64,000 nt of DNA, from positions 143,591 through 207,590 of the forward strand of contig NW_003155237.1 of NCBI RefSeq assembly GCF_000003605.2, read 5' to 3'. Numbering within the stretch: position 1 is the stretch's first letter; each line of letters starts with the position of its first letter. The position numbers were made by a program, and so were the translations under genes. The DNA comes from Saccoglossus kowalevskii. Taxonomy: Eukaryota; Hemichordata; Enteropneusta; Harrimaniidae. Below are positions 11,901-26,900 of the stretch, piece after piece. The notes under the pieces are model-generated. The model saw only the letters and a program-made list of their open reading frames with translations. It searched no databases and was not told the origin of the DNA.

Positions 11901-14900
11901 TAACTACGGTAAATAAGGTGGCTCAAAAAGCTGGTGGATGGTTCACTGACATTGAAACCACTTGTGCAGAACACTGTATGATCCAAATTTTAAATAATAT
12001 ACCAGTATTTTTATACTTATTTTCATATCACTTCCTTGTCTAGTCTGCACTTGTATCCAGTTGTGGCCATGTACTGCACTAAATCTTGGCTCCAACTTGC
12101 ATGCATCATGGCCTTACAATGTGCAATGTGTCTTCCATCATCTTCCTGTCAACACTATTGACCCCCCCCCCCCCCCCCCCGGTACTATGGTTGATAAAAC
12201 ATAACATTCATGTCTAATATTAAAACCAATTAGATGCTATTTTTATGACTTCTAATGTAGTAATGTAAGGTCAAATGACACAGGAGAACTGACAGAGAAA
12301 TTATGTTTGAATAATAATAATAATTGTTTACGACCAGACTATGTTGTTTATTGCTATTTCCTGTTGTTATTATATCTAATAATACTCACATCATTCAGTC
12401 ACTACTACATTTAAGGGTTTCAAGCTATATCCTGAAAATTATATTTTATAAAATACTTTAATAAATGAAGCATAGTTATTCTCCCATGGTGCACCTCAAC
12501 TACATGAACAATATCTTCACTTCAATACACAACTATTATCATAATGGCTGTTATTAGAAGTATCATCACCCCTTTGAAATTGGTAATGCAGCTCAATTTA
12601 CCGTAAATTTGTCCAGACAAATCAGGATGGTTTATTAAATTATATACAAGTACATTACATTAACTACTGTATTTTCTCTATTAGTAATATGTGCTTTCAT
12701 TTGGTTCAAGTGTTTGTAGTAAGTCATATCACCCATTTTAAAATGTACAATATATGCAAATTTTAGTATATCTAAGCTGTTACTTGAGTTGTGCCTCTGA
12801 TGGAACAAATACAGCAGTTGTATAGATTTATATATTAATTTGTGGAGAGGCAGAATTACAATGTATGTATATTATAGTGTTTTAGGAATGGCAAATATTT
12901 GTATTGTACATTTGGATTATCTCTCATTTCATTTTTTCATATTCTCAGCTCCCATGAGTAATCTATAATGCCATTCCATGTCTGTGTTGTCAGTATTTGT
13001 ATTTCAATGAATATCTGCCTGAAGGATTGTCTCAAGTTTTCACACTAGCACACAATACTGTGTAACTGTGTGCCCACTCACTCAAAATTTTGAGATATAT
13101 TTAAGAATGACTGCGATTTTTATATTTCAAAACTACATACCGATAATGAACTCACACAGAGACTTGCTTGTCAGGCAGGGCCAGGCAATGAAAAAAACAA
13201 AAATTAATATTATTGATTGTCCTGAAGATTAACAAAAATCTCATCCACTCTATAAAAAGCTTTACTTCTTATACTAAGTATTTCTTATCTTCTAATAACC
13301 ACCACATTGACCAGTGCCTGGTTGTCACATGTTTACACTTTCACCATATACCACCCATCATCTTACAAAGTAATTAAAAAAAACAGTTATATATATCTGC
13401 TCTGGGTATCACCTTACAATGAGGTCATGTGAGGTCAAACAAAATACATGTATACAATGTACCTGTAAATGTAATGTGGTAAGCTACTGAGTCAATAGAA
13501 TTTAATGATGTCTCAAATGTCAGTCAAGTGCATCTAGTACTGTGCAAAAAACAGTTTAGTGAGGCTTCATTGATTTCTTGCAGTTTGTTTTAGTACTTTG
13601 CTGTGCATACATTTAAAAAAAAAATATTATACTGTAGAATACTTTATTTTCGCTTGGAATTTATTTTCGCTATTTTCGCTGAAGGAATGATTCCGTGAAA
13701 ATAAAATCCAGCGAATATACATTTTTCCCTATATTTTACGTTAATCTCATCCAAAATCAGTGAAAATAAATTCCAAGCAAAACGCCCAAGAAGCCTTTTC
13801 AGCAAAAATTAATTCCAGCGAAAATAAAGAATTCCACAATATAACATAAAATAATATAATAAAATAGAATACTTAAATTACATTAACTTTCTTTTTTGAA
13901 TATAGAGGAAATAAACATTTTGTCTTCTATAATATTATCCAATATGGCAATGCATGTCTTCATTACTGTACCTCAAAAAAAGCAGTAGCATAAAAAGTAC
14001 TGTAACAAAGGTTATGATCTCGCGTAAAGCGAGTTATTTGGTATAAATACATAATTACATTAGTTTATTTTATTTTATCGAATGCAAATATAATACTATA
14101 TGGCTCGTTGTTTAGTCGGTACCACTACCTAGGCAGCACTTGGCAAAGCCCAGCACAAGGATATGGCTTACCACAAACATGGCCGGTTTCAATTCCCCCT
14201 CCCCCTCTCCCTAGGACGTCATAAGCAACGTCCCTCACGTTTGTAGTCCGTCACACCCGGCACTGCCCCTAGCAAATTATTCCTAGCAAAAATATTGTTG
14301 AGGATGAAAATATCAGATTTTGTTGTAATGTCAAACCAGTAGATCATATACTCTCAGTGATCACATCAAGTGTTCAATCAAAAGTTGTAACATATGAGCA
14401 TTAAATTTATAAGCAACTTGATTTTTTTCGTGAGAGGTCATGCCATTTTATTGCACAAATAAGGTGATATAAGATCTGTTTAAAAAGACGTCACTGTGAT
14501 GTGGTTAATTATTTATGCATCATCCACTTTAGACAAATTCAAAGACGATGGTGATGATACTAGTATATTGATATTAACAATTGCTATAATTTAATTCAAT
14601 GAACTATTTTCATCCATAACACTTCTATTAATATACTCACAACTTCTTCTACTATTTCAATTACTGTTCCATTCACTACATGTGCATATATTAACTATCA
14701 TTCTTCTCCAGAGCAAGCAAAGCAAGGCTGTATGAAACCAATATTAGGTTGATAAAGTGTCAACTTACCTTTTCAATGTTGATTGCAGACATTTTCTGTA
14801 TGCATAAATTCAAGCAACAAGTTGAGTTTGTATACATTTCCAAAATGTACATTTATTGTACAACTCTGTAACTTTGACTGCATACTGCAAGTATTGCACT

Positions 14901-17900
14901 GATGTATATTTGTTGTCAAACTCACATCATATGAGCACAGTATAAAACAAACATCCCAATATTGAAGTGTGCTGTGTATGGTTTAATTAATTTTTTGTAT
15001 GTGTGCACCCATACTGAGTGTTGACATTATATATTTTTTTTTACAGCACACACCACCACAACATGTTGATGACATATTTGTTGATATCCGAGATGGAACA
15101 AAATTACTAGCATTACTGGAATCCCTCTCAGGTGAATCCCTGGTGAGTTGACAATTTCATTTCAACTTGTGACAGTAATTTACACCCACCAACATCAACA
15201 CACAGTCCGTGTCTGTGTAATTTATGATATTTATTTGTTTATGTACCGGTACATTGTGCATACTAGTAAACTTTAAAATGAAATAGCAAACCAGCAAAGG
15301 TAAAATTCTGTAAAGTGCTTAAACCTTTTCATCGCCAGGCTTCCTTGTTCACATTTTTCTGCCCTTTTTTTTTTCGTATTCTTCAATATTTCTAGACAAG
15401 TCCCCTAATTTTGGGGCCAACAGACAAAATTTGAGTCAATTTTCAGTTTTTACTCAAAAAATTTAAGCTATTTTTGTCCCAATCTTCTGAATGAAAGTCC
15501 AGACTATAAACAGGACTATTTGGTGGTGAAGAGGTTATATAATGAAATGCAAAAATATTTTCTGGAGTAGCAACATTTATTATGACTAATCCATAAATTA
15601 AAATTTTCTGGTGTTAAAAGTCTGCGTTTTTCGTCCACATTGTGTAATATTTATTTTTTGCATCATGTACAGTCTAGATATGTCTGATTTCTATTTATAT
15701 CTAAATAATAAATGTCCAATTGCTTCATATTTCAAATTTGGAAATGACAATGCAGAAGATCATATTTGGAATTCCATATTTGCTCTGTTAGTAGCACATG
15801 CATTTAAAGCGAGGGAGTCGTCACCTGCGCATGCGTCAGATGGCCATCGCGTGCCATTGTTCACGAACAAGCATCTACCCATGAGCCTTTGTGGTTTTAG
15901 CGTGTGTTGTTATCATCGCTTGGGACTCAATTCCTGCGCGTGCACAGGTGACCACCCTCTCACTTTAAGTAAATTTCAGAGGTATTTTTACAGTCAACTT
16001 TCATATTTTAATCATCCCGTACATAATAAATGTTAATTTTTGGTTTATATGTGCTTCTATTGGAAATAATTGTTACTATAGAAACAAAATGCATGCTTGG
16101 AAAATGGAGTCAACTCCATTGTACATTGTATATACTGTAGAATACTTTATTTTAGCTGGAATTAATTTTCGCTGAAAACACTTTTCAAGCGTTTTGTATG
16201 GAATTTATTTTCACTGATTTTTGACGAGTTGAATGAAAAATATAAGAAACAATGTATATTTGCTGGATTTTATTTTCACTGAATCATCCCTCCAGCAAAA
16301 ATTTATTCCAAGCAAAAATTAAGTATTCTACAGTATGTCTGAAAGTTATAGCTCAGTACCATCATGTTTCAGTCACAGATACGTTTGTCTACACCTCCTA
16401 AAGTTCTTACACAAAGACATTGTGGTGGAGTAGACCATGTCGTTTAATTACTTGGTATCATAAAACCTTCTTTTTGGGAAAGGTTGATATGATATCATAC
16501 ATGTAGTGATAAAAATAAAACCATTTTTAATTAGCAAGGAACCTGGTGATTCTGCTGGTAGGCTGTGTGATGCCATGCACGAATTGTCAATATAATGTAG
16601 GACGAAATGTATCAGTGTCTAGATCTAGGTTAGAACATTTATTGCATTAAATATGTGAAATTTGACAAAACCAACAATATAGTGTGACTCTTCTTCATCA
16701 CATATTTATTTATTTACATATGTACATTGTATTTCCTCTTTCTGCAGTTCAACATGTCAACAAACACACAAAATACATATAAAGTTGTACTTTATTTTTA
16801 TTTGTTAGAAATATGAAAAAGGAAAGAACTTACGGCGGTTACATTTTCTCAGTAATATCCGAACTGCATTGGCATTCTTGGAAGGCAAGAAGGTGAGTAA
16901 ATTTGTTCAGGTTTATTCATCCTTTTTTGGCAAGGTCTGTAAAATCTGGGGCTACTATTTTGTGTTCCATGTGTCTATCCAGAGCCATTTCTCAGACATG
17001 CATAGACCAATATTTTTCAATCTTGCCAAAGAGACATTATACATGAAGTCGTACATATGCATGACAATTTTGTTTCTGATTCAATCAAATATGGCAGACT
17101 AGTGACCATTTTGACATAAAATTGGCCTAAATTCTAATATTTGAATGACTGGCCTAATTTCAATTAAAATTGGTGTGATTATAAGAAGATGATCTGATTG
17201 CCTGTCTCAGCCTTTTATTTTTAAGCTTTATCCCAGTGCATTCATATAATTTCTGAATGTCAAATGCACTTCAAATATTAACAGGAAATATGCCATTCAC
17301 AAAGACTTGTTAATTGTTATCCCAGTAATTGTGATAAATAACAACTTTGACTATAAAAAGGAATTATTAAAATTAGCTTTGGATGCATTCCCTCATCATA
17401 AGGTATGGATTTCGTAAGGGTTTTGCTGACAGAATTTATGACAATATCAATTTGTTATTTTCAGATCAAAATGGTGAACATCAATGCATCTGATATTGTT
17501 GATGGAAAGCCCTCTATAGTTCTAGGACTTGTCTGGACTATCATTCTGTACTATCAGGTAAGTTGTAAAGGGGAACCCTCTTGGATTGCACAAATATCGT
17601 ATTTTGAGATATTAGTATACCGGTATATGTGCAACTTCAGATTTTAAATTCAATTTTTAATTGTATTATTATATCAATTTTGGTTTTAGTTTCTATTTAG
17701 CCATTATTCTAAATTACATGCCTTTTTTTTAGTCAGTTTGACAATAATTCAGTAATTTAGAACAGAAGCAAATCTTTGTGAATCCATGCATGTTGGACTA
17801 TTATTCAAGTATGTAAGCAAAAAAGATAGAAACAAACTCAAATTAGAAGCTGAAACTTTCACCAGCAAACCAATGTGCTGAAAACCATTGACATTTGAAC

Positions 17901-20900
17901 ATAAAATGATATTTTCCAAAATTCAGGCAAATTATTATAATAATTATGTCACATATTGATATTGTCTCAAGCCCAAAGTATGGCTCAGAATGCATCGTAT
18001 GTCACTTGACTTTTAGGCAGAGTACACAGATTGTGAAAGGAGAAATACATGTTGCTGTTCTCTCTTTTGCTAAGAAATTAGTGACATTTATGCAGCTAAT
18101 AAAATAAGGAGGTGAAGAGGGGGGGGGGGTCATGCATTTGTATTCATGGAAATTACATGTCAAGTGTATCAATTTATCAATTACGTCATAGATTGAGGAA
18201 CAGACCAACATATTAGCCAAACAGATCTTGACTGGACAACCCACGGAAACTGATGGTCAACCGCCGACCAAAAAGAAAGCTGGACTACAAGCTGCCAAAA
18301 CAGGCGCCAAGAAAGCACTGTTGAAATGGGCACAGAGAGCTGCAGCCAAGTAAGTATTCCTACTAAACTATTATGCATTATACTTAAACATGGTATTCAT
18401 AGAGACATGATAAATGCAATAATTTGTGAATATGGTATAAATGTATACCGGTATTATCCAATCATTGGTCAATAAAACAATTTACTATAAAATAAATTAC
18501 CACCAGTTTCGATTGCAGAAATTTGTCAGTTTTTTTTTATGCGGTACAATGTAGATACATTCTGGATCAAAATAAAAGCTTTTGGAGATAGTTGACAAAT
18601 TTCTGCTTCAATTCAGTGGGGCTGTGTATGTCAGATAGTGGAAATAATGTTGCATGTTTTAGACTCATGTCTTTTACCTTTTAGCACAGTATATAGTCAT
18701 TCATCATAATATCACCAATGTTATTTATATACAATATTATAATATACCATCATTCATATTTGGGCATTGTGTGACATCTTTGTTTTATGTTATATTAACA
18801 GGTTTATTTCGTTGGCCCCTGAATCTGAATTTGTACTATTTAATAAACATAATATGCAATTTCAGATCACTACTCAAACATGTATTGATGGTATGTTATA
18901 ATGTTATTAGTATGTTACTAGTAGTATGGTATGTTATTTTGGTTGTGCTGTATAAAATTCAGAAATGAGTCCTAGGTGTGGAATAGTGTGCATGTACACC
19001 TTGCCCACAACCTTCCATGACAATTGATTCATTAAAAATATATGTCTCAGTATCAGAGTAATATGTCATATTATATAACATTAATGTACTGTAAAATACT
19101 TTATTTTCGCTTGGAATTAATTTTCGCTATTTTCGCTGAAGGAATGATTCAGTGAAAATAAAATCCAGCGAATATACATTTTTTCCTACCTTTCACATTA
19201 TAAAACTCATCAAAAATCAGTGAAAAAAAACTCCATACAAAACGCCTAAAAAGCCTTTTCAGCGAAAATTAATTCCAACAAAAATAAAGTATTCCACAGT
19301 ATTTATGTACTTTTGACTGTCAAGATTGTGTGACACTATATCTTTCATCATAAATCACCTATTGCATTTGCTTTCTTAGAAGCGTATGTGGTAATATATG
19401 TAAATGTCTGATTAGACTTAAATAGGTTAGCAAGTCAGCTGAAATCAGATTTGTTGTTTACATACATGAATGTCCTTCTAATAAAGCAATTGCTGTAGTT
19501 ACATTTCATTTTGAATTACAACATATTGTATTCAGTATAACATTTTATTTATGAATTCAATATTGTGTGTAATTACATACTATATCATATATCTTATTCA
19601 ATCATAGGCCCTATTTATGCTCTCTTTTAGAGGGTCTATGATTCAATACAGTATTTGTGGGACTTTATAAGACCGTGCTGTATAGAAATCATGCATGGAA
19701 TTAGTCTTATTGTATGTCTGATTATGATTATTGTATGTAAAAACTGTCATTCTTGTGACTAGAAACAAATTTGGAATACCAACCTCTCTCTCTGTCAATT
19801 TGAGTGTTTTTTCTACATTAATTCAGAATGACTGATTTCTTGACCAGGCAGATGGAGGAGATATTTAATTACATATTTTATCGAGTCAGAGTAGTATCGG
19901 TGTATTAATATCTACCAGGATGTATTGTTTATAGTGAACATTTTCAAGTGTTTCACCCATGCTTGTACCTGGTAAAATAAAAATGTGATTGAAAAGAAAT
20001 ATGTAGACATCAAGAATGACAGTTATATAATATGTTTGTGTCATACATGAATTCTGATATTTACCCCCTTCTGTAGGAGAGTAGACCGTGCAGTGGGTGG
20101 CGATGATGATAATATGGACACAAGGCGAGTTATACAAAACACATTAGTTGCATGGAAATGATAGCTAATCGACTGCTAACTGAAAACTAATTCAATCCAG
20201 TGCTAATATGTGACTAAATAAAATAACCCACCTGTGTACTTCCTGGTCACATCCCGATGAATTCAATCTTATCTTGGTTTTTTCAGTCCCCAGCTTAATG
20301 GTGGATAGATTTTACAATTATTGAATTTATCTCCAGTGCCAAAGTTTGTTTTTTTTAAGATACTAATCGTCTATAGCATGTTACTTGTAGATTTTACCAC
20401 TGGTGTTCTACTTTATCACTGTGCAATATGCTTTGAACCGTTTAAATTTCCCTGCTAGGCATTTTCAGGATTTGAGGATTTTATGTAAAAATTTCATGAA
20501 AATCACTGTCAAATGCCACTGCTACTAAATTTTGCAATTTTTACAAACTCTCAAAATTTCCGAAAAGTTTATAAACTGAGATTTGACTAATACATTAGAG
20601 ATTCTTATTACAGCTTTTTCTTCTGTGCTACATTGCATGTATGTGTGTATAGTAGTATGCATCGAAGGATGGAACAATCACCATTGGCAACCATCTGTAT
20701 CTTTCTGAATCTCCATGCTTAACCCTTTCACCACCAGTTCCCTCCTTTCATCACAAATTCACAAAATAGTCCTGTTAATAGTCTACATTATCCTTCAAAA
20801 GATTGGGACAAAAATAGCCAAATTATTTTTAGTAAAAACTGAAAATTGACTCAAATTTTGTCTGATTGGTTCAAAATTAATATACCGGGGGTATTATTTC

Positions 20901-23900
20901 TAGAAAAAGCAGAAAAATGTGGGTGAGAAAGTTCTGGTGGTGAAAAGGTTAATTTGTGATGCAACATAGTTTTTATTTCCCAATATCTGCTCATAATTAT
21001 AAGAAAACTAAAACAGCATATTTGAATATTCATAACATCAAATTAATGAAATATTTCAAATATTGTTCCAAAGTTTTTGTAATATTGATGTATACAGCAG
21101 ATAGTTGCCAGGTTGCCATTGTTCTAAAAAAAAATAACATGTAGAAAAAAGCTAACAATCATACTGCACTTTTCACTTTAGATGTTTGCCTCGAGGACGT
21201 ATTCAAATATCAGAGCTGAAATTTTCGAGAAGGCGAGTTTTTTGCCTCAGTGCTAAACGTTGCGATCCAAGTTTCCCATAATGCATGTGTACAGAATATG
21301 GGACAATGCACGTTGTATTAATAATAATAACAATTGGGTTATGTGTGAAAATCAGATGTCAGATTCGGAATTGTCAATTTCTTCCAGAGAGAGAGAGTAC
21401 AACTGTGAACTGTATTATCTTCGACAGTAACAATTATCACGATTTGTGAGCATTTGTGCTAAAGTATATTTGTAAAAATCACTGAATTACTATCTTAGGA
21501 TCTCATTGAAATTTTGATGACTACAACATTTTGTGGTGAATCCCACACTTACGAAATGTGCAAATATTTGTCTCTCGAAAAAAGCAGTTCACAGCATTTA
21601 TGCACCATAATGTACATTATGGTTCGCAATGCATCATGGGATATTTATGTAAATACATGGAGCTCTCATAAAATTTGTTTGTGCTATGTGCTTCACTCAA
21701 GATTAGAACTATGTTGGATACAGTAAATTATGACTGTTCCATGTGGTTACTTTATAAATTGATACTTGAATCTGACATTCTGATTTACGTGTACTTTTAT
21801 TGTGTTAGTATATTGGTATGATTATTGTTTATTTCTATCTCTGTCATGTGACATATAGTTGTCAGTTTATATGGGCATGAACTGAATATGGTATTTTAGT
21901 GTACTCAGCAATATGGAGTACAACTTATCTTTGTTATTTTTAGGCAACTTCTAATGGGATGTATACCTAGGTATAGATGTCTATGTTTCTAGGCTTTGGA
22001 ATATCTTATACTGTGCAGGTCTTTATATACTTTGCTGCTAATTAAAATTATGGAAGTTTTTGTAGCAAAATTATTGTCATACATGCATCACTAGACAGAT
22101 TAGAAAAAAGTCACTCAGAACAACTAATGATCATCCTCATTTTGGCCATCACTCATTTTAAGTTATACATTGTCAATTATGTCACTGTGTTTTTGAATAT
22201 AAAATTATGGAAGAAATATCTTACAGAAAAGGATGTAAATGATATAAAATATGATGCAAAATACTCCATAATTTTGAATAGCACAATGCAAAAACTGTGT
22301 CAAATGAAGATGTGTCAAATTTTCATTGCAGAACTACCAGCACTGACATCAAAGACTTTGGCAAGAGTTGGAGAGATGGTATGGCATTTAATGTGATGAT
22401 TCACAGCATACGACCGGAACTCATAGACCTGGCGTCATTGCAACCCAAAACCAATGAACAGAGATTGGACAATGCATTCACAGTCGCTGAGAGGGATCTT
22501 GGCATTCCACAGCTACTTGATCCAAAAGGTAAGTAACTATTAACTTATCCATATGTGTAGTGAGTGAGACGAAGATCTGTATAATGTGAATCCCCGCCAT
22601 CTTTGCTTTCGTTACAAACTTGAAACCTTCTTCTGCAGACGATGGTATTTTCTCTTCAGTATTAACATAAACTCCTCTCTTTATGGATAAACAGAATGGT
22701 TGTACCATACCTTTGGAGCATGCTGATCAGTTATCGTTCATCAAACCTCAATCCAAATCAACTAAAAGGATGATGAAGTTGTTACTAATTTCTTATATAC
22801 ATGACTTGTATAAATTGTTAACTCTATGTTTTCTGTTTCAGATGTGGATGTAGACAAACCAGATGAGAAATCTATCATGACTTATGTCTCACAGTTCCTG
22901 AAAGAATATCCAGAAGTGGGAGATGACGAGTCCTCATCGGTAAGTCTCTGTAAATCTGACTCGCCTATGAAGTCATCCATAAATGGATAGATACAGTTCC
23001 TTATATCCCAGCTGCCTCTGTCTGTTTTCTCTGCTTTGCTATCGAAAAATAGACTCCAGAACATTTGTCTGTGTATCGAAATTGAATGTAGTGGATTGAT
23101 TGGTCACATTTTTAATGAGTAACTATTTATTCATTCATATGCCCTGATTTGCATAAGTAACTGAAAGTAGACGAAATCTCAATTGGCGTCATTGTCACAA
23201 AAAGAGTGCTACTAGTTTTCATTTCTGTCCACAATAACTCCAGCCAATGCATACATGTTTGATGACATATTTAATATTTGATTTATAATTATTACGGTAC
23301 CAATCATTTCTTATTTATTTTTTTGTCAATCACATATTCTTTTAGCACCAACTTTGAAAATGAGTAAAACTAGAATGAATCTCAGAATTCATTTATTTTT
23401 TGTTGTTTTCAAGCCCAACGCAGAAACCATTTTGAATAAGTTGGACACAAATTTAATTTATTGGTCAATTTTGTTGAATATTTTTAAAATTCATTGTTGT
23501 TTTATTCAGTATGCAATGCCACATATGATCTAATCTGATTAGTTGAACAAATTGAGGATCATTTTACCATAAATTTACAAGTTGATTGAGCACTGAATCG
23601 TGTTTTACTAGCAACATATTTGAATGTGAAAAATATCTTTGTATGTTTGCAGCCCATATTGCAACCAAGGAGATGCACTACAAAGTGTGTAACACAACTG
23701 TTCTGTTCTGTTCAAGTGACTGACCATACATGTACATGTGTTTTTTCTCTCAGTTAATGGGTTCTGTGCGTGATATGCATGCTGTAGCTAAGGAAGAAGA
23801 GTCACTTTATCAGGAGATTCTGGACCATGTTCTCAGAGCTGAAGCCGTTCTTGTCATGGCAAAGGAAGGAAAAATGAATAAACTTGAAGAATATGAGGTT

Positions 23901-26900
23901 TGTAAGGTCTTTCTTTCAAATATATGTACATATAGTTCATGTACATTTTATTTATTAAATGACTATTGTTTGGAGTACAATGGATTGAAATTCAGAACAC
24001 TTTAATAGTGTTAGCAATTTTAGGAACTTTATGAATGACCTTTGACCCATAATGAATTAATATTGTAATGTAAGCAGCTATATTTCACAAAAGGCAAATT
24101 TTCATGAAGTTCGCTTTTCAATGAAAATCATGTAATATTCTAGCAGTAAAAATTCTACTGGGGTCCTTTCTTATAGTTTTGCCCCCACAAATTTCTAAAA
24201 ATAAATTATTTACTGATTGAGATTGACATAATTTAACATATTATTATTACAGCAATATGAAGAACTAAGTGAGGTCCATGAACACAAGAAAAAAGCCTAC
24301 GTAGTATTTGTCACAAAATATGAAAATAAAGTCCTTGTCTCAATCACTGAAGAAAAAGTAGTCACCATCTGCGAAAGATGGGAGAGAGTAACTAGGCAAG
24401 TCATAGCCTGGAAACAAGCCATTGATGCCACTATGCCCAAACCATTGATGTATTTGATTAAATGGATTGAAAGAGCTGAAGTACTAGTGAAGGTTGAACC
24501 AACTATCCAAAAAGATAATTATGAAGAAAGTGCTAAAGAAATCAAAAGCAAGTTGAGTGAACATATGGTAAGTTTCAGTTGCTGGTTTCTCTGATTGTAC
24601 TATTTATTGGAAAGACAAGAAATTTCTGGTCTGTTCTGTTAGCTGTTTTGTGTTCCATTCTGTTGTGTTTATTTTTCAAAATATTTTTGTGCCAGGTGAC
24701 AGTTCCGGACATTGAATGTCACTATTGTCTTCTGACTTTTTTTTTATGTGAAAAGTGCAAGTTATATAGTGCATATACAAACATATAGTGCATTTTGTGT
24801 CACAGAAACCTTATTGCATGTTAGGGAACTGTGTTTGACCATCATAATTGCAATTTAATGCACTATCCCGGTGTCAACCGTGTCTGGTCAAACACAATCA
24901 TCGGTGGATCTTAGCCAAGGTTCCCTCAATGTTACATACATGTTACATAGTGGATGCTCTGTTCTTTGATGTCTTGTATATTAAAGACTAGAAAGGAAGC
25001 ACACTGACGCTGTACCGTTACTTATTAAAATTGACACAGAGGGCGCTATTCTAAATTTCCCCATGCTTTGTGAAAATACCTGTGACAAGACTGATGGGAG
25101 GCAGGTGCTAATTTATTTCATAGCAGTAGACAGACAATCCCAGATGAATGTAAACAGACTGCAGTGACTGGATCAGGTGTTTGATGTTTAATAATAGTAT
25201 ACAACACTTCATCCCCCCAATGACATGTAGTTGGTCTAATCTCAACGTCTAATATGGGTGTGTCAGGTCAATTGAGGTCATGGAACTTAACATACCTCCA
25301 TGCGCACATTGTATATAATAACAATGCTCTTCAGAGTGTTCTAGTTAGTAAACTGCGTTGCATATTTAATGACGTAGTGGGCTGCTTTAGATCAGTAGCA
25401 ATGTTTTTATTGGCTGTATCTACCCCATGCTGATACAGAATGTTGTGTTGAATACTGCGTAGTAATTGTTGATTGATCTATTCAGGTAACTGTCAACTCT
25501 TTGTTCATTGCATGAAGTAGACCTACTTCCACAAAACAATAAGACATGCATTCCTGCATGTGTGAAAGTTAAAGATTAATGTCCTATTATTTGTACTGTA
25601 CTGCAGAGGAATATAAGATGAATTCGTTGACGCTTATTGTGTTAAAGGAGATTTTAACACTGATAATTTGTACCGGCATTAACAGAATAGATGTTATATC
25701 AATCTAAGCAATCACAACATGATGCGGGACGTGATTGCTAAATTGATTAAATTTAGTACTAGTTTGCAAATAGTGGAAGCAGTTTATAATGTATATGTTT
25801 GTGGCTCAATCGCTTGACAACGTAGGAATGACAAATAAAAATTTGGTTGTAATTGGATATAAAAAAATGTTTGTATGTGTTTATTTTTTGGTTTACAATC
25901 TAGCCTAAATAATGATATAGAATATCACCTATTTCACACTGATTTAATTATTATATTGTTCTCTTGTCTACTCTCAATGGAATTAGCTTACATAGTTAAA
26001 TTTATGATTTGAAGTCCAATATTTATTTCATTGCATTGTTGGGTTACCAAGATTGCATGTCTTCAGTCGTTCTACTGACATGCTGTTGCGGTATTGCCAC
26101 TATTCAAGTTAGTTCCACACAAAGTCACTGTTCTCAGGCTGAGGTCGATCAAAGTAATATTTGCACTGATCTTGATGTTTATTAGGCAGCGAAATTGATG
26201 ACAAAGTTGTTCAAGTGTATGCAAACATGCAATATACCCAAGCTTTCATAGCTTGATTTCAATTCCAACTTTGCTGATTCAAGGTCACAAGGTGACTAGG
26301 TGCTGGTTATTTTTGTCACGATACTTGATAAAGAGACTGCCACACGCGTGGAAGACATTCCATGTTATTTTTGTTGAACTCAGGACTAAGACTAAAATAC
26401 TGAAACCAAAAACATTGATATATTGATTTATTCAGTCAATTTTTGTGTGTACTGATTTTGCCTGCTGATGAATGTATCTGCTAACTTTTTCCATAATCAT
26501 TTTTAAACCATGGGCTTCAAGTTTTTTTTTTTTTATCCATATTCAAGAATATTCTCACAAAATAATACTCATATTGTAGTGTTTTGTAATTAAATTTTAA
26601 TTAGTGACTCTTATATTTTTGTTAAATTGTATAATAATTTGAAGTCAAATGTTTTTTATTGTAGGGATTTTTTAAAGATTCTGACAGGGCGAAATCAGTT
26701 TTAGAGGAAATATGTGAAAGTGGTCAGTGTGAAGGAACAAAACTCCCATCATCACAGCTTAATAAAATGGCAACTAGACTTGACAATGTCCTTCCGACTG
26801 CCAAACGAAGACAGTTGAAACTTCAGTATGAAGAGTTAAAATATGGCATGTTAGGATTTGTTGTGATGGCGGAGAGAAGGTTGAAATCGTGGACTGTCAA

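Larger units (their letters stand above)
11051..15046 (+). other. Intron 1 (about 4.0 kb)
   Basis: It contains TIR elements at 11,308-11,684 and 13,630-13,841, a run of 19 C at 12,162-12,180, and a tRNA-Pro-like patch at 14,101-14,275. Nothing else was recognised. Confidence 0.7.
15143..16808 (+). other. Intron 2
   Basis: It holds two TIR elements (15,319-15,538 and 16,133-16,335) and a CpG-enriched patch with an NRF1-like palindrome (15,808-15,952). A 141-codon open frame (15,611-16,036) crosses the patch. It resembles no family I know and is probably incidental. Confidence 0.6.
18350..22331 (+). other. Intron 5 (about 4.0 kb)
   Basis: It contains TIR elements at 19,087-19,301 and 20,719-20,952 and the candidate cassette exon at 20,077-20,124. 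A mildly CpG-rich patch near 21,180-21,290 was not identified. Confidence 0.65.
24568..26664 (+). other. Intron 9 (about 2.1 kb)
   Basis: It contains a 3'-part SINE fragment (24,681-24,925) and a weak CTCF-like core (25,033-25,047). Nothing else was recognised. Confidence 0.6.

Noticed and set aside
15611-16036. 141-codon open frame, the longest outside nesprin exons apart from one that is mostly N
   Set aside because: No similarity to a known family, low-complexity aromatic content and an intronic position; kept only as part of the CpG patch note.
22478-22708. Minus-strand 76-codon frame over exon 6
   Set aside because: Antisense shadow of CH2 coding sequence.
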